A stretch of 64,000 bases of DNA, from contig CALNXQ010000005.1 of the NCBI GenBank assembly GCA_942490535.1, positions 930,001 through 994,000 on the forward strand. The letters are read 5' to 3'. Source of the DNA: JAEINY01 sp942490535. Lineage in GTDB: Bacteria > Bacteroidota > Bacteroidia > Bacteroidales > Marinilabiliaceae. Every line of letters starts with the position of its first letter. Within the stretch, counting starts at the first letter, position 1. Below the pieces are notes generated by a model. The model searched no databases and was not told where the DNA came from. It worked only from the letters and a program-made list of their open reading frames with translations. Below, piece by piece: positions 34,997-43,148 of the stretch. A program made the translations under genes and the position numbers.

Positions 34997-36799
34997 ATGC
35001 AGGAGATTAGAAATGTGGCCATTATTGCACACGTTGACCATGGTAAAACCACCTTGGTTGACAAGATGTTAATGGCTGGTAAGTTGTTCAAAGATCACCA
35101 GGCGATGGGTGAGCTTATCATGGATAGCAATGATTTGGAACGCGAGCGTGGGATTACCATCTTGTCCAAAAACGTATCCGTGATGTGGAAAGGTGTTAAA
35201 ATTAACATCATTGATACACCAGGTCACTCCGACTTTGGAGGTGAAGTTGAGCGGGTGCTGAACATGGCCGACGGCGTATTATTGTTGGTTGATGCCTTTG
35301 AAGGACCAATGCCTCAGACACGCTTTGTGTTGCAAAAGGCCATTGCCCTGGGATTAAAGCCCATTGTGGTAATCAACAAAGTGGACAAGCCCAATTGTCG
35401 CCCGGAAGAGGTGCATGAAGCTGTTTTCGACTTGATGTTTTCACTGGACGCCACTGAAGACCAGTTGGATTTTCCTTCCGTCTACGGATCTGCCAAACAG
35501 AATTGGATGTCCAATGATTGGAAAGTGAAAACTGACGATATCTCTGCTGCACTGGATGCCATTATCGAACACATTCCTGCGCCTGAAATTCTTAAGGGTA
35601 CCCCTCAGTTGCAAATTACTTCGTTGGATCACTCCAAATATTTAGGACGTATTGCCATTGGTCGTTTGCACCGTGGTGAATTGAAAGTGAACCAGGATGT
35701 GAGCTTGGTAAAGCGTGATGGAAGTATTTTCCGCACCCGTATTAAAGAGCTAAATGTTTTTGACGGTTTAGGGCGTACCAAAGTAGAGCAAGTGGCCTGT
35801 GGTGAATTATGTGCCTTAGTAGGAATTGATAATTTTGACATTGGTGATACCATTGCCGATTATGAAAACCCAGAGCCATTGGAGCCCATCGCTATTGATG
35901 AGCCCACCATGAGTATGTTATTTACCATTAACAACTCACCATTTTTTGGTAAAGAAGGTAAATTTGTGACCTCGCGTCACATCAAGGACCGTTTAGATAA
36001 GGAGCTGGAGAAAAACCTGGCTTTACGTGTTGAGAATACTGACTCAGCCGATGCCTGGAACGTTTATGGACGAGGCGTATTGCATTTGTCTGTATTGATT
36101 GAAACCATGCGTCGTGAAGGATATGAATTGCAGGTTGGGCAACCACGTGTAATCATCAAAGAAGTGGTTGGCGAAAAGCATGAGCCCATCGAAGAGTTGA
36201 GCATTGATTTACCGGAGGAGCATTCGGGTAAAGCCATTGAAATGGTTTCTCAGCGTAAAGGTGAATTGACCACCATGGAGAAAAAAGGTGATCGTGTACA
36301 CCTTGAATTTAACATTCCATCGCGTGGTATTATCGGGCTGCGAAGCAATATGCTGACTGCTACTCAAGGTGAAGCCATTATGGCGCATCGATTCATAGAG
36401 TTCCAGCCTTGGAAAGGGCCGATTACGAAACGCATCAATGGATCGTTGATCGTGTCAGAAACAGGAACCGCCATTGCGTATGCATTGGATAAGCTGCAAG
36501 ATAGAGGTAAGTTCTTTGTATCGCCAGGCGACGAGATTTACATGGGGCAGGTAGTGGGTGAAAACAACCGTGAAGGCGATTTGACACTGAATATTACCAA
36601 AACCAAAAAGCTGAGCAATATGCGTACATCCGGTTCGGATGATAAGGTTCGCCTGGCACCACCGGTCATTTTCAGTCTGGAGGAAGCATTGGAGTATATT
36701 CAGGGCGATGAGTATGTGGAAGTAACGCCAGCCAGCATTCGTTTACGTAAAATATTCTTGTTTGAGCACGAAAGAAAACGTTTAACCAAGAAAGATTAA
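34997..36799 (+). CDS. typA: Ribosome-associated GTPase TypA/BipA
   Basis: A 600-residue translational GTPase of EF-G-like architecture. G1 is AHVDHGKTT (residues 10-18), G2 lies around RERGITI, G3 is DTPGHSDFG and G4 is NKVDK. Domains II, III, V and the BipA-specific C-terminal domain (VTPASIRLRK) follow. It helps 50S assembly and stress adaptation. A TTG frame from 34973 would overlap the promoter; ATG 34997 is the natural start. A terminator and then a group II intron follow the gene. Confidence 0.96.
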   Translation: MQEIRNVAIIAHVDHGKTTLVDKMLMAGKLFKDHQAMGELIMDSNDLERERGITILSKNVSVMWKGVKINIIDTPGHSDFGGEVERVLNMADGVLLLVDAFEGPMPQTRFVLQKAIALGLKPIVVINKVDKPNCRPEEVHEAVFDLMFSLDATEDQLDFPSVYGSAKQNWMSNDWKVKTDDISAALDAIIEHIPAPEILKGTPQLQITSLDHSKYLGRIAIGRLHRGELKVNQDVSLVKRDGSIFRTRIKELNVFDGLGRTKVEQVACGELCALVGIDNFDIGDTIADYENPEPLEPIAIDEPTMSMLFTINNSPFFGKEGKFVTSRHIKDRLDKELEKNLALRVENTDSADAWNVYGRGVLHLSVLIETMRREGYELQVGQPRVIIKEVVGEKHEPIEELSIDLPEEHSGKAIEMVSQRKGELTTMEKKGDRVHLEFNIPSRGIIGLRSNMLTATQGEAIMAHRFIEFQPWKGPITKRINGSLIVSETGTAIAYALDKLQDRGKFFVSPGDEIYMGQVVGENNREGDLTLNITKTKKLSNMRTSGSDDKVRLAPPVIFSLEEALEYIQGDEYVEVTPASIRLRKIFLFEHERKRLTKKD

Positions 36800-36858
36800 T
36801 ACAATATATAGCGAATGATGCTTGAATAGATGGTATTCATTCGCATCCTTATTAGAGG

Positions 36859-36888
36859 AGGTGATCGCAAAAGTGATCACCTTTTTTT
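36859..36888 (+). terminator. typA terminator, target of the group IIC intron
   Basis: AGGTGATC pairs with GATCACCT, followed by seven T (36882-36888). The group II intron begins two bases after this T-run, the usual insertion position for class C introns. Confidence 0.85.
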
Positions 36889-36889
36889 A

Positions 36890-38815
36890 GTATGTCGGGC
36901 ATGGTAATATGCTATCAAGATGAGAAGTTCTTGAGTTCGCCGAGTTGACAGGAAGAACTAGCAATTGGCAAGGGTGTTGGAGGCGACTCCAAATCTGAAG
37001 GAAGCCATCAGCAAAGTCACCGTTTTAACGGACAGGAACTTGATATAAGGCTTACTAGTGGTGGGCAACCGAGCTATGGATTGGGAAGGCCCAAAAGTCA
37101 ACCGTAACCACTTAGAGTAAATCAAGTAGGACGTGACGAAAGTATGTTACCTTATCCCGAGAGATCTCATAACGCGTTGCATTAAGTAACAAACTGATCG
37201 GAGACGATCAGCTAAGGGTTTTGAGAAGTCAGCAGAAGACATAGTATTTCTGTTTTTTTTTTTTTTTTAAGCAGAGAGAAGGTCTGAATCAATTAATTAA
37301 AGAAGCAGTCGGACAAGACTTTTGTCTATGGAGTACCAGCAACAAATAGCTTACCAGCGTGATATGTTCATAGAGCATAAGCAGGAGGCTATTGGTCAAT
37401 TTGGAAATCGTGAAGACGTAAACGGAGCGAGAACAACATTGACGGAACAAGCAGACAAAGAGACGAATCAAGGACGAGTCTTTACAGAAGAGTTAATCGG
37501 CATTGTATGCTCCGCTCACAATTTGAATAGAGCCTACAAGAGGGTGAAAAGGAACAAGGGCGTAGCGGGAGTAGATAATGTTCCCGTCGGAAATTTCGCT
37601 GACTGGTTTTCAAAAGAAGGAGACGAGTTAGTAAACCAGATACTTCGGGGCGAATACCTTCCCTCGGCAGTAAAAACAGTAGAAATACCTAAGCCCAATG
37701 GTGGTGTACGTCAGTTGGGAATTCCAACCGTAAAAGACAGGATTATCCAACAGGCCATTTCTCAGGTTCTGACCCCCATTTACGAACAAGTATTTTCAGA
37801 TCATAGCTACGGATTTCGTCCGAAGCGTAATGCACAGCAAGCCATTGTACGAGCTTGTAGTTACGTGTCCGACGGTCGAAATGTAGTTGTTGACATGGAT
37901 ATGAAGAGCTTCTTTGATGAAGTTAACCATGATAGGTTGATGCATCGTCTGTCAAAGCTTCTCAAAGACAAGCAACTTCTAAAGCTAATACGCAAATACT
38001 TACAAAGTGGCGTCATGGTTGGTGGATTAGTTCATCAACGCCTGAAAGGAACACCGCAAGGAAGTCCGCTTTCTCCACTCTTGTCTAACATTGTTTTAGA
38101 TGAATTGGATAAGGAACTTGAAAAGCGAGGACATTACTTTGTTCGGTATGCGGACGATTTCAGCATTTTTGTTCGCAGCCAAAGAGCAGGCGAGAGAGTA
38201 AAGGAATCTGTTTGTTCATATCTCACCCACAAACTTAAACTAAAAGTAAATGAACAGAAAAGTCAGGTATGCAAAAGCAGCGAGACAAAATTTTTAGGTT
38301 ATACCATACTTGATTTTGGTATGATTACCATAGCAAATCAAAGTGTAGTGCGCTTAAAGAAGAAGGTAAGAGAACTAACCAAGAGGAATCGAGGGGTGAA
38401 TTTTGAGAAAGTAGTTTCTGAATTGATCCCCGTACTTAGAGGGTGGTTGAATTATTTTCACATCGCTAAATGTAAAAGTCTTTTGCGTAACCTAGATGCA
38501 TGGATTCGTCGAAAATTACGATGTTACCGTCTAAAGCAATGCAAACGAGCCATTACGCTTAAGCGCTTTTTAAAAAGTTTAGGCGTTCCAAATTGGCAAA
38601 GTTGGATTTTAGCCCTTTCGGGTAAGGGCTGGTGGCGCAAGTCGGCATGTCCACAAGTTCATCAAGCGATGAGCCTTAAATGGTTTGAAGATTTAGGTTT
38701 GTTTAATATGTCGAATAAATATGCTCTGTTACAAAATTAACTTGAAATCGCCGTATACGAGAGTACGTACGGTGGTGTGAGAGGGCGGGGGAGTAATCCC
38801 CCTACCTACTCGATT
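36890..38815 (+). mobile_element. Group IIC (bacterial class C) intron
   Basis: The 5' end GTATGTCGGGCATGG aligns without gaps to the start of the Oceanobacillus iheyensis class C intron as I recall it. Further domain I/II blocks (GCAAGGGTGTTGGAGGCGAC, TCTGAAGGAAGC, AGAAGTCAGCAGAAG) are shared. Domain V is at about 38747-38778: CGC triad, CCGTA/TACGG stem, two-base bulge and GAGA tetraloop. Domain VI follows (GGGGGAGTAATCCCCC). The 3' end, around CTACTCGAT at 38806-38814, is set only to within a few bases. A run of 16 T (37253-37268) lies upstream of the protein gene. The intron sits directly behind the typA terminator. Confidence 0.9.
37328..38740 (+). CDS. ltrA: Group II intron reverse transcriptase/maturase
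   Basis: A 470-residue intron-encoded protein. Reverse transcriptase motifs are present: IPKPNGGVRQLGIPTVKDRI, the first catalytic aspartate in VVVDMDMKSFFDEV, GTPQGSPLSPLLSNI, and the YADD box in VRYADDFSIFV. The C-terminal maturase domain (LRGWLNYFHIAK and following) is complete. There is no HNH endonuclease domain, as usual for class C introns, which use replication forks and terminator hairpins for insertion. A TTG frame from 37322 exists; ATG 37328 is preferred. The protein appears intact, so the intron may still be mobile. Confidence 0.94.
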   Translation: MEYQQQIAYQRDMFIEHKQEAIGQFGNREDVNGARTTLTEQADKETNQGRVFTEELIGIVCSAHNLNRAYKRVKRNKGVAGVDNVPVGNFADWFSKEGDELVNQILRGEYLPSAVKTVEIPKPNGGVRQLGIPTVKDRIIQQAISQVLTPIYEQVFSDHSYGFRPKRNAQQAIVRACSYVSDGRNVVVDMDMKSFFDEVNHDRLMHRLSKLLKDKQLLKLIRKYLQSGVMVGGLVHQRLKGTPQGSPLSPLLSNIVLDELDKELEKRGHYFVRYADDFSIFVRSQRAGERVKESVCSYLTHKLKLKVNEQKSQVCKSSETKFLGYTILDFGMITIANQSVVRLKKKVRELTKRNRGVNFEKVVSELIPVLRGWLNYFHIAKCKSLLRNLDAWIRRKLRCYRLKQCKRAITLKRFLKSLGVPNWQSWILALSGKGWWRKSACPQVHQAMSLKWFEDLGLFNMSNKYALLQN

Positions 38816-38824
38816 GTAATATTT

Positions 38825-38863
38825 AAAGGCTCGACAGCATCACGTTTGGTGTGTCGAGCCTTT
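38825..38863. terminator. Terminator hairpin downstream of the intron
   Basis: Twelve-base arms AAAGGCTCGACA and TGTCGAGCCTTT enclose a 15-base loop. It can stop transcripts from either side: the intron/typA direction and the minus-strand hydrolase gene, whose stop is 27 bases away. Confidence 0.8.
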
Positions 38864-38889
38864 CTTCTTTGGGGGGAAATAGGTTCGTT

Positions 38890-39636
38890 TTAAATGCTTT
38901 TTAAAAATTTGGTCACCGCCTCCCAATAGCTTTGATGATCTTCAAATTGCTCCCAGAGCGCACGCGATCCATGATTGCCTTCACTAGCAGGCAAAAATGA
39001 TCTTTTGGTAGTGCCGGGTATGGCTTCGAAAATTCCTTTCCAGTACTCGTGTTCTTTTTTTGCAGAGGTAATAAAGGCCGGTATTTTGATGTGTTTGGCC
39101 GATTGGGTAATCCAGTCCTCAGCTTGCCCGAATCCTTTAAAATATTCGCCCGGAGCGAAGGCTAAAACGGCATCTGCGATAGTGGGCTCATCACCTGCAA
39201 TTTTTAATACGAGGGCCGATGAGTAGGAGCTACCCCATAGGATAAGTTTTTGAGGTTGATAGGTCGCTTTTACATAGGCTATGGCAGCCAGCATATCCGG
39301 CAAAGCATCGGGGTAATGGGTGCTCAAACCTTGTTCTTTGGCTCGTTTGGCGGTTAGGTTCATAATGCCATTTACTTGCTCTCCTGATCGTTGGTCAACG
39401 GCCAGACAATTGTAACCCAGAGCATTTAACTTAGGGGCTATTTCTAAATATTCACCACGGCTCCACCCGGCCTGATGAAAAAGGATGATAAAAGGACCTT
39501 GTGAGTGGTCAGTCAGGTATAAGTCGGCACTTACTTCAAGTCCGTCTTTTGCTGTGAAAGTGATGGTTTCCTCAGCCTGTAGCAACGTTAGGCTTGAAAA
39601 CAATAGTGCGAAAAGCATTAAATTTAGAAATTTCAT
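38890..39636 (-). CDS. Exported alpha/beta hydrolase (dienelactone-hydrolase-like)
   Basis: A 248-residue protein with a signal peptide (residues 1-21 ending LLQAEE). The alpha/beta hydrolase fold shows the nucleophile elbow GSSYSS, a glycine-rich oxyanion region (FHQAGWSRGEY) and the late histidine in GNHGSRAL. An aspartate/glutamate acid is expected between them but cannot be fixed by eye. The substrate is unknown; small esters or peptides in the periplasm are possible. It is divergent from the TatD-like gene with 81 bases between their starts. Confidence 0.8.
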   Translation of the reverse strand: MKFLNLMLFALLFSSLTLLQAEETITFTAKDGLEVSADLYLTDHSQGPFIILFHQAGWSRGEYLEIAPKLNALGYNCLAVDQRSGEQVNGIMNLTAKRAKEQGLSTHYPDALPDMLAAIAYVKATYQPQKLILWGSSYSSALVLKIAGDEPTIADAVLAFAPGEYFKGFGQAEDWITQSAKHIKIPAFITSAKKEHEYWKGIFEAIPGTTKRSFLPASEGNHGSRALWEQFEDHQSYWEAVTKFLKSI

Positions 39637-39703
39637 AATTCTGGGGATTTATATACGCATAGGGGACAACTATGCGAACATAAACCCCTATTGAAACTTT
39701 TAG

Positions 39704-39711
39704 TATTTTTG
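39704..39711 (+). promoter_or_regulatory. -7 box of the TatD-like gene, probable leaderless start
   Basis: TATTTTTG matches TAnnTTTG and ends six bases before ATG 39718, leaving no room for a ribosome binding site. Confidence 0.5.
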
Positions 39712-39717
39712 ATCTTT

Positions 39718-40371
39718 ATGGCTTACATTAATTTTCATACGCATCAGTCAATACCAGATAAGCGGATCATTTCCATTGAAAATGTGTTTCCGCAAGACTA
39801 TCTGAAAGGGAATTTTCGTTCAGACTACCTATCTGTTGGCATTCATCCCTGGTTTATTCAAGCGGATCAGGAACAACAAATGACAGTATTAAAAACTATT
39901 CTGAAGGATGAGCGCGTTGTTTGTATTGGCGAGGCGGGATTGGATAAGCGTCAGGGAGGTAATTGGATAAGGCAGGAAGCCATTTTTTCAGCGCAAATTA
40001 GTTTGTCGGAAGAGTTCAATAAACCACTTGTTATTCATTGTGTGAAAGCTTATAATGAAATTATTTCTTTGAGAAAAAAGGGACCGTCTAAAATGCCGTG
40101 GATCTTTCATGGATTCAGTAGTTCGATACCACTGATGGAACAAGCTGTAGAGGCTGGTTTTTACGTGTCTTTTGGAGCGGCTTTGTTAAAGGATAATTCC
40201 AAAGCCAGTGCTTCCTTTCGAGAAGCTCCTCTGGATCGGTGTTTTCTGGAAACAGATGAGGCTGACATTCGCATTGAAGAGATTTACCTTCGTGCAGCGA
40301 AGTTGAAGTGTTGTCATGTATCAGAAATAGAAGAACAAATGGAGTTTAATTTGAAGTTGTTGATTAAATGA
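39718..40371 (+). CDS. TatD-family metal-dependent hydrolase
   Basis: A 217-residue TIM-barrel hydrolase, somewhat shorter than classical TatD (about 260). Metal ligands: INFHTH (H7, H9), the glutamate in IGEAGLDKR, histidines in VIHCVKAY and IFHGFSSS, and aspartate in LETDEADIRI. TatD proteins act as 3'-5' DNA exonucleases or D-aminoacyl-tRNA-type hydrolases; the role here is unproved. The longest frame begins at TTG 39691 inside the promoter region; ATG 39718 gives the normal N-terminus. Confidence 0.85.
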   Translation: MAYINFHTHQSIPDKRIISIENVFPQDYLKGNFRSDYLSVGIHPWFIQADQEQQMTVLKTILKDERVVCIGEAGLDKRQGGNWIRQEAIFSAQISLSEEFNKPLVIHCVKAYNEIISLRKKGPSKMPWIFHGFSSSIPLMEQAVEAGFYVSFGAALLKDNSKASASFREAPLDRCFLETDEADIRIEEIYLRAAKLKCCHVSEIEEQMEFNLKLLIK

Positions 40372-40496
40372 AATGAGAAGTTTTTAACAAGAGTGATCAA
40401 GGGAGATGAATCCCGCATCTGCACTTTTATGAAGGCTTTTTTTCTGGCAAATACTTCAAAAATTAGGGGAATGATTCAGCGGAATGTTATAGGTCT

Positions 40497-41033
40497 ATGA
40501 AATCTTTAAATTATAAGATTGAAATTTTTAAAAGTCAGTATAGCGATCAGGTACTAGATATTGCGAATGTTCAGTTTGGAAAGGGATATATTTCCGTTTC
40601 TGAATGGGACGAACAAGACCGGCCTATGCTTGTGGCCGTCCTGGGGGATCATGTCTTGGGATTTTGCAGCGCAAACATTGTCAGTAATGAAGACTTACCT
40701 CATGCCGAGCTTACATCTGTTCTGGTCGATGATCAGGTGGGTTGGATTAAGTCATTGGCTGTTAATCCGGACAACATGTACCAGGGAATTGGAACTGCGT
40801 TACTTGAAGCATCCATTGCTTTGTTGGAGATGACGGGAATACATCAGCTCTTTACTGAAGCCTGGCGCGATGAAGGAGGAATTCGCATTGAAAGGATGAT
40901 TCTGAAGAATGGATTTATTCGGTTGGCAGAAAAAGAAAATTACTGGTATAAGGATAGTATTCAGCGCGATTATAAATGCGTTGTTTGTGGCCAACCCTGT
41001 TGTTGCAGTGCGGTTATTTATTATCGAATTTAA
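40497..41033 (+). CDS. GNAT N-acetyltransferase with a cysteine-rich tail
   Basis: A 178-residue acetyltransferase. The acetyl-CoA motif A is visible in WIKSLAVNPDNMYQGIGTALL, following the pattern V-x-P-x-x-xGxG. Unusually the protein ends with CVVCGQPCCCSAVIYYRI, five cysteines within about ten residues (161-170), which could bind zinc or another soft metal. Similar tails are known in some Bacteroidota GNAT proteins but their role is unknown to me. The substrate cannot be inferred. It is followed by a TauE-like exporter gene after 47 bases. Confidence 0.8.
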   Translation: MKSLNYKIEIFKSQYSDQVLDIANVQFGKGYISVSEWDEQDRPMLVAVLGDHVLGFCSANIVSNEDLPHAELTSVLVDDQVGWIKSLAVNPDNMYQGIGTALLEASIALLEMTGIHQLFTEAWRDEGGIRIERMILKNGFIRLAEKENYWYKDSIQRDYKCVVCGQPCCCSAVIYYRI

Positions 41034-41080
41034 ATTGAAGTTAAGAGTTAGATGGATATAGTTAATCTAAAATTAATGAG

Positions 41081-41845
41081 ATGTTAGAGGAGTGGATTAA
41101 TCCATTGGGAACATCGTGGGCCATATGGGGAATAACTGTTTTGAGTGCTTTTTTAGTCGGCCTCTCTAAAAGCGGATTGAAAGGTACAGCGATGGTAGCG
41201 ATTCCGCTTCTGGCCTATGGATATGGCGGAAAAGCGTCGGTGGGCTTACTGTTGCCCTTTTTGATCATGGGCGATGTCATGGCGTTGATTTTCTATCATA
41301 AAAGTGGGAAAATTCAGCACATTGTCAGGCTATTTCCATGGGCCATTGCTGGTATAATTATCGCTGTATTTGTCGGTAACCAAATTAGTGACCGACAGTT
41401 TTTACACACCATTGCCATTGCCATTCTGGTTTGTTGGGTATTGATAGTTTGGAATGAAACGAAACGTTCCAAAGTTGACCTGACGCATCATCCCTTTTTT
41501 CGCAGTGCGCTGGGTTTCTCTGGAGGATTTGCTACTATGATGGGGAACGCGGCAGGACCTATCTTCAATCTTTATCTGCTTTCCATGCGATTGCCAAAGG
41601 AGAGTTACATTGGCACAGGGGCTTGGTTTTACGTGATTTTAAATGTGTTTAAGGTGCCCTTTCACATTGTGAGCTGGCAAACCATAAGCTGGCGAACAAT
41701 GCAGTTGAATTTGGTGTTACTTCCTATATTGGTAGCCGGCGCTTTTTTAGGACGCTATTTAGTGCGTTTTATACCTGAAAGAGAGTATCGGTTTTTTATA
41801 TTTGCTGTCATTTTGTTATCGGCTATAATGTTGTTCTTTAAATAG
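41081..41845 (+). CDS. TauE/SafE-family sulfite/anion exporter
   Basis: A 254-residue inner-membrane protein with about eight hydrophobic helices, belonging to the TauE/SafE (DUF81) family. Members export sulfite, sulfoacetate or related organic anions. The characteristic segments LVGLSKSGLKGT and SGGFATMMGNAAGP mark the two half repeats. Substrate is unknown, and no sulfur metabolism gene is beside it. Confidence 0.83.
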   Translation: MLEEWINPLGTSWAIWGITVLSAFLVGLSKSGLKGTAMVAIPLLAYGYGGKASVGLLLPFLIMGDVMALIFYHKSGKIQHIVRLFPWAIAGIIIAVFVGNQISDRQFLHTIAIAILVCWVLIVWNETKRSKVDLTHHPFFRSALGFSGGFATMMGNAAGPIFNLYLLSMRLPKESYIGTGAWFYVILNVFKVPFHIVSWQTISWRTMQLNLVLLPILVAGAFLGRYLVRFIPEREYRFFIFAVILLSAIMLFFK

Positions 41846-41905
41846 ATTGATTTCGTTTGGGAGCTGTCGTGCCAAATGTCATATAAATTGTAAGGTGAAA
41901 TGTTG

Positions 41906-41913
41906 TACCTTTA
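41906..41913 (+). promoter_or_regulatory. Probable -7 box of ilvE
   Basis: TACCTTTA is one base off the TAnnTTTG consensus. A TTG lies 15 bases upstream (41888-41890). The ilvE start is 37 bases downstream. Confidence 0.4.
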
Positions 41914-41950
41914 AACAAAAATAAAGTCTCACTAGTTAAAAGATCCGAAT

Positions 41951-42970
41951 ATGAACAATATTGATTGGGGTAGTTTATCTTTCAGTTATATGAAAACTGA
42001 TTATAATGTCAGATGCTATTATCGCGATGGTAAATGGGGAGAGTTGGAAGTGCACTCTTCTGAGCAAGTAAGTATTCATATGGCTGCTACCGGCTTGCAT
42101 TATGGTCAGGAGGCTTTTGAAGGTCTGAAAGCTTTTAAAGGCAAAGATGGTAAAGTACGTATGTTTCGCGTTGAAGAGAATGCCAAGCGTATGTATAATT
42201 CAGCCGTGGGAACCATGATGGCCCCTGTTCCGGAAGAATTATTCGTGAATGCTGTGAAAAAGGCAGTAGAATTGAATAAGCGATTCATTCCTCCATATGA
42301 ATCTGGTGCTTCATTGTATATTCGTCCATTGCTCTTCGGATCGGGTGGTAAGGTAGGCGTAGCACCTACTGATGAGTATTTATTTTTGATTTTTGTGACG
42401 CCGGTGGGGCCTTATTTTAAAGCAGGATTCAAGCCTGTAAAAATGATGATTTCACGCGCTTATGATCGCGCTGCGCCACATGGGACAGGTCATATAAAAG
42501 TGGGTGGTAATTATGCGGCCAGTTTGCGTGCCGGTGAGGATGCGCATGATAAAGGTTATTCTACTGCCATCTTTTTGGATAGTAAAGAGAAAAAATACAT
42601 CGATGAGTGTGGCCCTGCTAACTTCTTCGGTATTAAGGATAATACCTATGTTACGCCGGAATCCTCTTCTATATTACCTTCTATTACCAATAAAAGTTTA
42701 TTTCAGTTGGCACAAGATATGGGTATGAAGGCAGAGCGTCGTCCCGTGGCCCTGGAAGAGCTGGATAGCTTTGAAGAAGCAGGTGCTTGTGGTACTGCTG
42801 CTGTGATCAGCCCGATCGGTCAGATTGATGATCCGGAAACAGGTAAGTCATTTGTATTTAGTAAAGATGGTGAACCAGGTCCGGTGTCAGTGAAGTTATA
42901 TAATAAATTGCGAGCCATTCAATATGGTGATGAGCCAGATCCTTATGGATGGGTTACGGTTTTGGAGTAG
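41951..42970 (+). CDS. ilvE: Branched-chain amino acid aminotransferase
   Basis: A 339-residue fold-type IV PLP enzyme, transferring amino groups between branched-chain 2-oxo acids and glutamate. The PLP lysine is in GTGHIKVGGNYAASLRAG. The active-site region LHYGQEAFEGLKAFKGKDG near residue 50 and the EAGACGTAAVISPI segment that binds the cofactor phosphate are all present. It is transcribed alone between an exporter gene and a terminator. It was not found with other ilv or leu genes. Confidence 0.95.
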   Translation: MNNIDWGSLSFSYMKTDYNVRCYYRDGKWGELEVHSSEQVSIHMAATGLHYGQEAFEGLKAFKGKDGKVRMFRVEENAKRMYNSAVGTMMAPVPEELFVNAVKKAVELNKRFIPPYESGASLYIRPLLFGSGGKVGVAPTDEYLFLIFVTPVGPYFKAGFKPVKMMISRAYDRAAPHGTGHIKVGGNYAASLRAGEDAHDKGYSTAIFLDSKEKKYIDECGPANFFGIKDNTYVTPESSSILPSITNKSLFQLAQDMGMKAERRPVALEELDSFEEAGACGTAAVISPIGQIDDPETGKSFVFSKDGEPGPVSVKLYNKLRAIQYGDEPDPYGWVTVLE

Positions 42971-42992
42971 TTTATCGTAAAATGAGATTAAT

Positions 42993-43021
42993 AAGCTGCT
43001 GGTTTTACCGGCAGCTTTTTT
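42993..43021 (+). terminator. ilvE terminator
   Basis: Ten-base arms AAGCTGCTGG and CCGGCAGCTT (one G-T pair) around loop TTTTA, then a T-run. Confidence 0.88.
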
Positions 43022-43081
43022 GTGTTTGGGGATGAGGGAATAATATCTTACAGATACTCTTTTTCGTTCTAAAAGAGTCTT

Positions 43082-43089
43082 TATATTTG
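43082..43089 (+). promoter_or_regulatory. -7 box of the DAHP synthase gene
   Basis: TATATTTG fits TAnnTTTG and lies 47-59 bases before the two candidate starts. No clear -33 TTG. Confidence 0.5.
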
Positions 43090-43148
43090 TGAGCATAACG
43101 GAATTGGACTACCTGATGCACCAGGTGTCTCGGTAATTGAAAAGTGGA

